A DNA stretch of 42,024 bases from Gemmatimonadota bacterium (GTDB lineage: Bacteria > Gemmatimonadota > Gemmatimonadetes > Gemmatimonadales > Gemmatimonadaceae): assembly GCA_031127095.1 (NCBI GenBank), contig JARIEX010000013.1:1-42024 (forward strand). Direction: 5' to 3'. The notes beneath the pieces were generated by a model. It saw only the letters and a list, made by a program, of their open reading frames with translations, was not told where the DNA came from and ran no database searches. A program made the position numbers and the translations under genes. Of the stretch, positions 33,949-42,024 are shown piece after piece. The first letter of the stretch is position 1. Every line of letters begins with the position of its first letter.

Positions 33949-35367
33949 TCAGTCGGAAAGGTCCGCGTCGTCCGGCGCCGCGACGACCGTGCTGGCCCCC
34001 GAGGGGAACGGGCGGTGCTGCTCAGGCATGGTGACGTGCTGATCCACGACGGGCTTGGTGCCCGCAATGCCGAGCTGCTCGAACAGGAAGGTGAACTTAC
34101 GGTCGTAGGCGGCACCGAGCGCGGATCGCACGCTCTCGGGGAGCGCCCACAGCTGCTGCTTGAAGGGGCCGATCGCCTTCTTGCGTGCCTTGTAGTAAAA
34201 CTGCTCGTCGGTGTCGGTGGCCTTCCGCTCGTCCTTGGCGTTGGCATCGAGCCACGCGTACATCGCCGCCCGCAACTCGGCCGGGATGTGGTCGAACATC
34301 ATGGTCTGGAAATTGGTGGCGAGGTGAATCTCTGCCGTCTCCAGCCGCGGGAAGTTGCTGAACGCCGCATCGGGAAGCGTGGACGCCCCGTGCTGCACGG
34401 CGCCGGCCATGCCGTAGCGCTCGCGCCCCATTTTCGAAAGCGTCGCGAGCGTGTCGAAGTCGAGCGCCACGTCGGCGATGGAGCCATCGGGGAGCACCAC
34501 GCCGCCGTGGGACGTGCCGGACTGCACGGAGATCTTGGACAGACCCGCCATGCCCGGCGCCTGCGCCGCGAGGGTCGCGTTAAAGCCGTCCATGAACGCT
34601 TCGAGCTCGGCGGGGGTGCTGTTCTCGGTGCCCACTTCACCGATCTCGCCACCGATCGAGATCGTGACGCCGGCCGGTTCGGCGGCCCGCACGAAGCGCG
34701 TGATGTCCACGCACACGTCGTAGTTGAGCAGTTGCTGCTCGGCGAGCGTCTCCTTGGAGAGATCGACCAGCGTGGAGGTATCGACGTCGATGTTGTAGAA
34801 GCCGGCGGCCACCGCTTCGGTGACGAGGGCCTTGACGGCATTCACTTCGGTGACCGGATCGACCGCGTACTTCTTGTGGTTGACCTGGAAGTGATCGCCC
34901 TGAATGAACACCGGTCCGCGATAGCCTTCGCGCAGCGCGGCGGCGAGGATGACGGACACGTATTCGTCGGGACGCTGATCGGTGTACGCAATTTCCGAGC
35001 GGGCGATCTCGAGGATGAAGGCGCCGGCGTTGGTCGCGATCGCGGTGCGGAACACGGCGCGCACCGTGTCGTAGGTGAGGGCGCGGATGTTCATCGCCGG
35101 CACCGTGAAGCCGCCGCACTTCCCCGCCCCGCGGGCCACGTACAGTTCATGGATCGAGGCGGCACGGACGCCGACCATCTGTCCCAACTCCCAGAGCAAC
35201 CAGCGGGCGACGAGACGCTCGCCTTCGTTGCCGAACACCGCCTGATGGACGAGCGTGTCCATCTGGGGCGAGGTGAGCACCGACGCGTCGTGGAGCTGGA
35301 CGCGTCCGTCGGTCACCGTCACGGCGCCGCCCAGCAGCGACATCGGGGAGATCGTGGAGTCGGACAT
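33949..35367 (-). CDS. class II fructose-bisphosphate aldolase-family protein
   Basis: 472-residue zinc-dependent aldolase-type TIM barrel, probably acting in glycolysis and gluconeogenesis. KCGGFTVPAMNIRALTYDTV opens the barrel, FIQGDHFQVN carries the zinc-binding His, NIDVDTSTLVDLS and SIGGEIGEVGTENS follow, and AVQHGASTLPDAAF matches the HGGS phosphate/zinc loop. It is about 120 residues longer than classical Fba, with an N-terminal helical region and a C-terminal tail. It could be specific for another ketose bisphosphate. The ATG at 35367 gives MSDSTISPMSLL. It is clustered with pgi, pyk and tal. Confidence 0.85.
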   Translation of the reverse strand: MSDSTISPMSLLGGAVTVTDGRVQLHDASVLTSPQMDTLVHQAVFGNEGERLVARWLLWELGQMVGVRAASIHELYVARGAGKCGGFTVPAMNIRALTYDTVRAVFRTAIATNAGAFILEIARSEIAYTDQRPDEYVSVILAAALREGYRGPVFIQGDHFQVNHKKYAVDPVTEVNAVKALVTEAVAAGFYNIDVDTSTLVDLSKETLAEQQLLNYDVCVDITRFVRAAEPAGVTISIGGEIGEVGTENSTPAELEAFMDGFNATLAAQAPGMAGLSKISVQSGTSHGGVVLPDGSIADVALDFDTLATLSKMGRERYGMAGAVQHGASTLPDAAFSNFPRLETAEIHLATNFQTMMFDHIPAELRAAMYAWLDANAKDERKATDTDEQFYYKARKKAIGPFKQQLWALPESVRSALGAAYDRKFTFLFEQLGIAGTKPVVDQHVTMPEQHRPFPSGASTVVAAPDDADLSD

Positions 35368-35437
35368 TCGTGTGAAAGATCCTGCCGGCGCGAGCCGGAC
35401 CGCATCAGGGTGAGTCGATTGACCGCTCCGGTGTTTC

Positions 35438-35451
35438 GAAGCGGCCGCTTC
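35438..35451. promoter_or_regulatory. 14-bp perfect palindrome upstream of the class II aldolase gene
   Basis: GAAGCGGCCGCTTC is a perfect 14-bp palindrome in the 131-nt gap between pgi and the aldolase gene. It could be an operator, as such perfect dyads suit dimeric repressors. No other copy was noticed in the window. Confidence 0.35.
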
Positions 35452-35498
35452 TGCCCGCGAAAGTTTCCACCGTACCGACGGGCGCGGCAAGGGCGAGA

Positions 35499-36887
35499 TC
35501 AGACCCGGAACCGGGGGTCCGGCGTGGGAAGCGCGTCCCACTCGACCCGCGCTTGGTCGCTGCCAGCGCGGCCCAGCATGGCGTACGCAAACTGCTTGCC
35601 CAGCTCCACGCCGGGCTGATCGAAGGCATTGACGCCGTACAGCTCGCCGGCGTATGCCGTGGCCAGGGCGAAGGTCTGCATGAGGGCGCCCAGATGCCAC
35701 GCATCGATGGTGTCGATGGCGAGCGTGGCGTTGAAGCGACCGCGCGCGGCCAGTGCCCCCGCGGTGGCGCGCTGCTCGATGTCGATGAGCTCACCCAACG
35801 TGTGCCCGGCGAGGTAGCTGAGTTCCGCGATGTCGGCGTGACGCGCCGGGATGGGGCCATCGGCTTCGCGCCCCCGCACCGTGATGAAGGTGACCGTCTT
35901 GTCGAGCGGCCCCTCCATGAACAGCTGGACCTGCGAGTGCTGGTCGGTGGCGCCAACCGCCGGCAGCGGTGTGGGGCCAACCGGCGTGCCGTCCGGTGTG
36001 TGCTTGCCCAGCGATTCGGCCCACAGCTGCACGAACCAGAGCGCGAGATCGCGCAGCGGATCGGCGTACGGCATGAGCACCTGGACCGAGCGCCCGTGGC
36101 GCGTGTCGGCCAGATGCTGCAGTACGGCGAAGGTACCCGGCAGATTCGTGGAGAGGTCGGCGCTCGCGGCGCGCGTCATGACGTCGGCGGCGCCGGCCAG
36201 CAGCGCGCGCACGTCGATGCCGATGAGCGCGGCGGGGAGCATGCCGACCGGTGAGAGCACCGAGAAGCGCCCCCCCACGTTGGCGGGGATGTCGAGCGTA
36301 GTGATGCCTTCGGCGCGCGCGATCTTGCGCAGCGCTCCGACCTCGGGGTCGGTGATGAACACCAGATGGCCGCGCGCGGCCTCCTCCCCCACGGCGGCGG
36401 CGAGCGCCTCGCGCACGATGAGGTACTGCGCCATCGTCTCGACGGTGCCGCCGGACTTCGAGATCACGAGCACCAGCGTCTGCGCGAGGTCGAGGCGCGC
36501 GAGCGTGGCCGACATCGTGGCAGGATCGACGTTGTCGAGCACGTGCAGCCGCGGCCGCCCGCCGCGCGCCGCGGCATCGAGCGCGTTCCACCCCGGCGGA
36601 CAGAGGGCGGTGCGCAGCGCGATGGGGCCCAGCGCCGAGCCGCCGATCCCCAGCAGCAGCACGTCGGTGAAGCGCCCGCGCACCTGCTCCGCCACGGCCA
36701 GCGTGGCGTCACGCAACGCGTCGTGCGTAGGCAGCGTGAGGAAGCCCAGATCGTCGGTGCGGGCATGGACCCGGGCGTGCGCGTCGGCGAAGGCCGCTGT
36801 CGCCGCGGCGAGCTGCTCGCCGGTGATGCCGGCCCCGTGCGGCAACGCCGCGCCCATCATGTTGGTGAAATCGAGTGACAGCGTCAT
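35499..36887 (-). CDS. pgi: glucose-6-phosphate isomerase
   Basis: 462-residue sugar isomerase interconverting glucose-6-phosphate and fructose-6-phosphate. LLLGIGGSALGPIALRTAL and VISKSGGTVETMAQYLIVRE are the two phosphate-binding SIS motifs. GGRFSVLSPVGMLPAALIG is the family signature, VGATDQHSQVQLFMEG holds a conserved Gln/His block, and FDQPGVELGKQFAY ends the active site. Length fits the short bacterial/archaeal-type PGI. The start ATG is 19 nt from the preceding MBL gene stop. Confidence 0.95.
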   Translation of the reverse strand: MTLSLDFTNMMGAALPHGAGITGEQLAAATAAFADAHARVHARTDDLGFLTLPTHDALRDATLAVAEQVRGRFTDVLLLGIGGSALGPIALRTALCPPGWNALDAAARGGRPRLHVLDNVDPATMSATLARLDLAQTLVLVISKSGGTVETMAQYLIVREALAAAVGEEAARGHLVFITDPEVGALRKIARAEGITTLDIPANVGGRFSVLSPVGMLPAALIGIDVRALLAGAADVMTRAASADLSTNLPGTFAVLQHLADTRHGRSVQVLMPYADPLRDLALWFVQLWAESLGKHTPDGTPVGPTPLPAVGATDQHSQVQLFMEGPLDKTVTFITVRGREADGPIPARHADIAELSYLAGHTLGELIDIEQRATAGALAARGRFNATLAIDTIDAWHLGALMQTFALATAYAGELYGVNAFDQPGVELGKQFAYAMLGRAGSDQARVEWDALPTPDPRFRV

Positions 36888-36906
36888 GGCTTTCGATCCG
36901 GGGAAC

Positions 36907-37686
36907 TCAGGGGATGTCGACGATCAGCCCGTCGTACGCGGGCTCGATGCCGGCAGGAAGCTCGGCGGCGAACGCCGCGTGCGCGTTGTGATGCGTGAGG
37001 TGCGTAAACAACGTGCGCTCCGCGCCCACGCGCTGCGCGACGGCGATCGCTTCCGCGATCGAGAGATGCGTGGGGTGCGGCTCACGCAGCAACGCATTGA
37101 TGACGAGGACCTGCACCCCGTCGAGCGCCGCGTAAGCCGCCTCGGGGAGCAGTTTGGCATCGGTGATGTACGCGACGCGGCCGATGCGGTAGCCCACCAC
37201 CGCCGCGTGCCCGTGCGGTACGGCGATGGGCAGCACGGTGACGCCGTTCACGTGAAACGGGACGCCGGCCGTGATGGGCACCAGCGTGCACTCCGGCCGC
37301 GTGAGCGCGGGAATGGCGCGCAGCCGCTCGTCCATGATGTACGGGAACCGCGTGCGCAGCGTGTCGAGCGTGGGCGCTTCGCCGTACAGCGGCAGCGGGG
37401 TGCCGCGCTTCATGGTCACGGCGCGCAGGTCATCGATGCCGTGGATGTGATCGGCATGTTCGTGCGTGTACAACACAGCATCGACGTGGCCGATCCCGGC
37501 GGCCACGAGCTGCAGCCGCAACTCCGGCGGCGTATCGATCAGCAGCCGCGTGCCGTCGGCCGTTTCGATGACGGCCGCGCAACGGGTGCGCCGGTCGCGC
37601 GGATCGGGCGACCGGCACACGGCGCAGCCGCACCCGATCTGCGGCACGCCAAACGACGTGCCGGTGCCGAGGAAGGTGAGGCGCAC
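36907..37686 (-). CDS. PhnP-like metallo-beta-lactamase-fold hydrolase
   Basis: 259-residue MBL-fold protein of the PhnP-like phosphodiesterase group. FLGTGTSFGVPQIGCGCAVC with RSPDPRDRRTR is the cysteine-containing N-terminal signature, THEHADHIHG is the metal motif H-x-H-x-D-H, and HLTHHNAHA is the distal His cluster. Start is GTG. PhnP cleaves cyclic phosphoribose phosphate in phosphonate degradation, but no phn genes are nearby, so the substrate is unknown. Confidence 0.87.
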   Translation of the reverse strand: MRLTFLGTGTSFGVPQIGCGCAVCRSPDPRDRRTRCAAVIETADGTRLLIDTPPELRLQLVAAGIGHVDAVLYTHEHADHIHGIDDLRAVTMKRGTPLPLYGEAPTLDTLRTRFPYIMDERLRAIPALTRPECTLVPITAGVPFHVNGVTVLPIAVPHGHAAVVGYRIGRVAYITDAKLLPEAAYAALDGVQVLVINALLREPHPTHLSIAEAIAVAQRVGAERTLFTHLTHHNAHAAFAAELPAGIEPAYDGLIVDIP

Positions 37687-37732
37687 GGGCGCGGTCAGCG
37701 ACCGCCCCCGCGCTCGACGCGCGCCGACTGCG

Positions 37733-39230
<1,498 letters not shown>

Positions 39231-39238
<8 letters not shown>

Positions 39239-40385
39239 CAGCGGGCGCTCCGGTAGAGGACGCGGCCGTGGCAAGCGCCGTGCGCTTGCGGTTCAGGCCG
39301 GACAACAGCGTGACGAACGACTGCTCGAACGAGGCGAGCCCCTCGAGCAGCAACGTATCGGTGACCGCCTGCAGCGACACCCCGTGGGCCTCGAGCGCGG
39401 CGAGCACGCGCTCGGCATCGGCCGCCTGTTCCGTGACGGAGGCGCGGACTTCGCCGTGATCGCGAAAGGCTTCGAGCGTGGCCGGGGGGAGCGTGTTGAC
39501 GGTGTTGGTGCCGATCAATTCCTCGACGTAGATCACGTCGCGATAGGCCGGGTTTTTGGTGCTCGTACTGGCCCACAAGGGGCGCTGCACCTGCGCGCCC
39601 TGCGCGGCGAGGGCCGCCCAACGGGCGCCGGAAAAGCTGGCGGTAAAGAGGCGATAGGCGAGCTTCGCGTTGGCGATGGCGGCGCGTCCCTGGAGCGCCG
39701 TGAGCACCTCGGCGGCGGCGGGATCGGCGGCGGCCATGGCGGCGAGCTGCTTGTCGATGGCCGAATCGACGCGGCTGATGAAGAAGCTGGCCACGGAGGC
39801 GATGCGATCCACCGGCTTACCCGCGGCGGCCCGGTCTTCGAGACCGGCGATGAAGGCCTCGATGACGCGCGCGTGGGCTTCGATCGAGAAGAGCAGCGTG
39901 ACATTCACGTTGATGCCGTCGGCGATGAGCTGCCGGATGGCGACGGCCCCCTCGTTGGTGCCGGGCACCTTGATCATCAGGTTGGGGCGATCGACGATCT
40001 GCCAGAGCCGACGCGCCTCGGCCACCGTGCCGTCGGCGTCGCGGGCCAGATCGGGGGACACCTCGAGCGAGACGTATCCGTCGACGGCCTGTGTGGCGTC
40101 GTACACGCCGCGGAACGCATCGCAGGCGTCGCGCACATCGGTGGTGGCCACGTGCTCGAAGGCTTCGCGGTCGGAGCACGCCGCATCGAGCGTGGCCAGC
40201 TGGGCGTCGTACGCGGCGCCCTCGGCGAGCGCCTTCTCGAAGATCGTCGGGTTGGACGTCATGCCGGTGAGCGCATCCTCACGGATGCGTCGCGCGAGAT
40301 CGCCGTTGAACAGCATGACGCGATCGATGTAATCGAGCCAGAGCGACTGTCCGGCGGCGTGCAGAGCGTGAAGACGAGTAGACAT
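39231..40385 (-). CDS. tal: transaldolase
   Basis: 384-residue class I aldolase of the pentose phosphate pathway, long (Tal type 2) form. LTGMTSNPTIFEKAL is transaldolase signature 1, and LMIKVPGTNEGAVAIRQLI contains the Schiff-base lysine. GINVNVTLLFSIEAHARVIE and RPLWASTSTKNPAYRDVIYV are conserved. The ATG at 40385 gives MSTRLHALHAAGQSLWLDYI. Divergent from the S41 protease gene; the intergenic region has a 10-bp inverted repeat. Confidence 0.95.
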
Positions 40386-40490
40386 GGAGTTGGAAAAGGT
40401 GCCAGCAAGCAGGGACGGCACAACCTCGTATCGTAATGTGCTGCAGGGTCCAGCGGCGAGGCCGTAGACTGCCGATATTGCGTCGTCTTT

Positions 40491-40543
40491 GTTTCACGAC
40501 GCGCCATTGCTTTCCAGTAAATGGAACATTTTGGTCGTGAAAC
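40491..40543. promoter_or_regulatory. inverted repeat in the tal / S41 protease divergent region
   Basis: GTTTCACGAC (40491-40500) and GTCGTGAAAC (40534-40543) form a perfect 10-bp inverted repeat with a 33-nt spacer. Nested inside is CCATT...AATGG (40504-40524). It is 106 nt from the tal start and 31 nt from the protease start, so a bound dimer could control both genes. No known regulator is implied. Confidence 0.45.
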
Positions 40544-40573
40544 GTCCATCCCGTCGGGTCGTATCTGCGTCAG

Positions 40574-42024
40574 ATGCCTGCCTCAAAAGCCTCCCCTGTC
40601 GGGCGCGTACCGCGCGCCCGGTTCCCCGTACCGGTGCTCCCGGTGCGTGTGGCGGCGCTCGCGGTCGTGCTGACCGCGGCGCTGACCGCGTGCCGTCCGG
40701 TGCGTCCGCCGGCGATGCCTGCCGTGGCGGTGCCTGCCGTGGCACTGCCTGCCGTGGCGCTGCCGCCGCTGCCGGCAGCCTGCGGCCCCGCGGCGGGTGC
40801 GGACGCCGGGACCTCGTCGCTGGCCGCGCTGCCGGTGGAACAGCCCCTCGTGACCTTCGACAGCGCGTGGGGGATCATCGCGCGCACGCACTGGGACACC
40901 ACGTACAACGGGGTGAACTGGACGGCGGTGCGCGACGAGCTGCGCCCGCGGGCGGCGGCGGCCACGACCACGGGGGCGTTGCGGGCGGTGCTCAGCGATA
41001 TGGTGTCACGTCTGCGCCAGTCGCACTTTTCGATCATTCCACGCGAAGTGGCCGACGCGAGCGGCGCCCGGACCGGAGCGGGCGGCGCGGCGCCGGATCG
41101 CAGCGGCACCATCGGGGCGGAGGTCCGGTACCTCGACGGCACGATCGTGGTGTCGCAGCTCGATCGCGGCGGTCCGGCCGACCGGGCGGGCGTGCACGCC
41201 GGCTGGATGGTGCAGTCGGTGAACGGCTGTCCGCTGTCGGCGCGCCTGGCGCGGATGCCGCGCGACCCCGATCCGCGGCGCGTCGCGCTCAACGCCTATG
41301 CCCTCGCCACGCAGGCACTGGCCGGCGCGGTGGGTGACTCGGCCACCGTGGTATTTCGCGATGGGCAGGGCGCCGACCGCGCCGTCACGCTGCGGCGGGC
41401 GCCCGCGCTGGGCACCGTCGCCAAGTTCGGCAATCTGCCGGCGATGACGGCGCAGTTGTCCTACGACCGCGTGCGGGCGGCGGACAAAACGGTGGGCGTC
41501 ATCCGCTTCAACATCTGGATGCCCGTGTTGTCCCCGCAGTTCGACGCGGCCATCGATGCACTCCGGGACGCCGACGCCATCGTGCTCGATATCCGTGGCA
41601 ACTTCGGCGGCGTGGGCGGGATGTCGATGGGGATCGCGGGGCACTTTCTGGACAGCACGCGCACCATCGGCACGATGGTCCAGCGGGGCGCCACACTGAA
41701 ATTCGTGGCCAACCCGCGCCGGGTGGACACCCGCGCGCAACCCACGACTCCGTTTGCCGGTCGGCTGGCGCTGGTCGTGGACGAGCTGTCGATCAGCACG
41801 ACCGAGATTTTTGCCGGCGGGCTGCAGGCGATGGGCCGGGCGCAGCTGTTCGGGGTACAAACCGCGGGGCAGGCGCTGCCGTCGGTGCCCGAGCGGCTGC
41901 CCAACGGCGACATTCTGTACCACGCGATCGCGGATTTTCTTTCGCCCACGGGCAAGCCGCTCGAGGGGGATGGGGTGCGGCCGGAGCACGTGGTGCCGTT
42001 GACGCGGGCCGCCTTGCTGGCGGG
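40574..42024 (+). CDS. S41-family C-terminal-processing-protease-like lipoprotein (3' end missing)
   Basis: At least 483 residues, cut by the right edge. The N-terminus is an Arg-rich segment and lipoprotein signal (AALAVVLTAALTAC), then three near-identical five-residue blocks (PAVAV, PAVAL, PAVAL). A PDZ domain covers about residues 180-225 (GTIVVSQLDRGGPADRAGVH). The S41 core has VLDIRGNFGGVGG and VVDELSISTTEIFAGGLQ, with the predicted nucleophile Ser408. The usual catalytic Lys, 25 residues later in CtpB-type enzymes, is Gln433 here (TAGQALPS). The ATG has no obvious Shine-Dalgarno. Probably periplasmic and membrane-anchored. Confidence 0.85.
   Translation, partial: MPASKASPVGRVPRARFPVPVLPVRVAALAVVLTAALTACRPVRPPAMPAVAVPAVALPAVALPPLPAACGPAAGADAGTSSLAALPVEQPLVTFDSAWGIIARTHWDTTYNGVNWTAVRDELRPRAAAATTTGALRAVLSDMVSRLRQSHFSIIPREVADASGARTGAGGAAPDRSGTIGAEVRYLDGTIVVSQLDRGGPADRAGVHAGWMVQSVNGCPLSARLARMPRDPDPRRVALNAYALATQALAGAVGDSATVVFRDGQGADRAVTLRRAPALGTVAKFGNLPAMTAQLSYDRVRAADKTVGVIRFNIWMPVLSPQFDAAIDALRDADAIVLDIRGNFGGVGGMSMGIAGHFLDSTRTIGTMVQRGATLKFVANPRRVDTRAQPTTPFAGRLALVVDELSISTTEIFAGGLQAMGRAQLFGVQTAGQALPSVPERLPNGDILYHAIADFLSPTGKPLEGDGVRPEHVVPLTRAALLA

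Noticed and set aside
32914-35619. 900-codon open frame on the plus strand
   Set aside because: Entirely antisense to the YihY, YtxH and class II aldolase genes. No recognisable domains and a biased Arg/His/Gly composition.

Overview
The window is a high-GC bacterial chromosome segment. It joins a purple-bacterial-type photosynthesis gene cluster (about 1-15.4 kb) to a run of ordinary housekeeping genes (15.4-42 kb). The bacteriochlorophyll genes (bchH, bchB, bchN, bchF, bchG, bchP), the aerR-ppsR regulatory pair, a bacillithiol gene, mglA/mglB and a shared high-GC style throughout fit an aerobic phototrophic member of the Gemmatimonadota (Gemmatimonas phototrophica-like). That assignment is an inference from gene content; no marker gene in the window proves it.

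Layout. (1) 1-4112, minus strand: bchF-bchN-bchB-bchH (bchH runs off the left edge), covering the dark-operative protochlorophyllide reductase subunits N and B, the Mg-chelatase large subunit and the 3-vinyl hydratase. (2) 4113-4309: divergent control region holding a 36-bp inverted repeat made of two TGT-N12-ACG sites, with a TTGACA box in each arm. (3) 4310-6680, plus strand: aerR (cobalamin-binding antirepressor type) overlapping ppsR (PAS-PAS-HTH repressor), ended by a strong terminator. (4) 6807-15415, plus strand: bchG, a PucC/Bch2-type MFS protein, bchP, hemA, hemE, hemF and hemG, mostly with 4-nt overlaps. A third TGT-N12-ACG site lies just upstream of bchG. This operon makes protoporphyrin precursors and finishes bacteriochlorophyll. 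(5) 15.4-16.9 kb: bshB1 and a kynurenine-formamidase-like gene. (6) 16.9-20.4 kb: a zinc-ribbon membrane protein of unknown function, divergent from a cysteine desulfurase-mnmA tRNA-thiolation pair. (7) 20.34-21.22 kb: four tandem units of about 220 bp, each with a large GCAGAG-rich palindrome and copies of the 3' ends of both flanking genes. (8) 21.2-31.1 kb, minus strand: an SDF-family transporter, a small outer-membrane-like protein, dnaJ, grpE, cinA, pgsA, mglA, mglB, recR, ybaB and dnaX. (9) 31196-31346, plus strand: the SRP RNA gene (ffs) with its terminator. (10) 31.4-40.4 kb, minus strand: ltaE, a YihY/BrkB membrane protein, a YtxH protein, a class II aldolase, pgi, an MBL-fold hydrolase, pyk and tal (central carbon metabolism). 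(11) From 40574 to the right edge, plus strand: a lipoprotein S41-type protease that lacks the usual lysine.

I saw no phage, IS element, CRISPR array or defence system. The most unusual structures are the composite PpsR-type operator, the gene-end-capturing tandem array at 20.3-21.2 kb, and several proteins with missing canonical residues or start codons (PpsR, the SDF transporter, the S41 protease, the zinc-ribbon protein, YihY).
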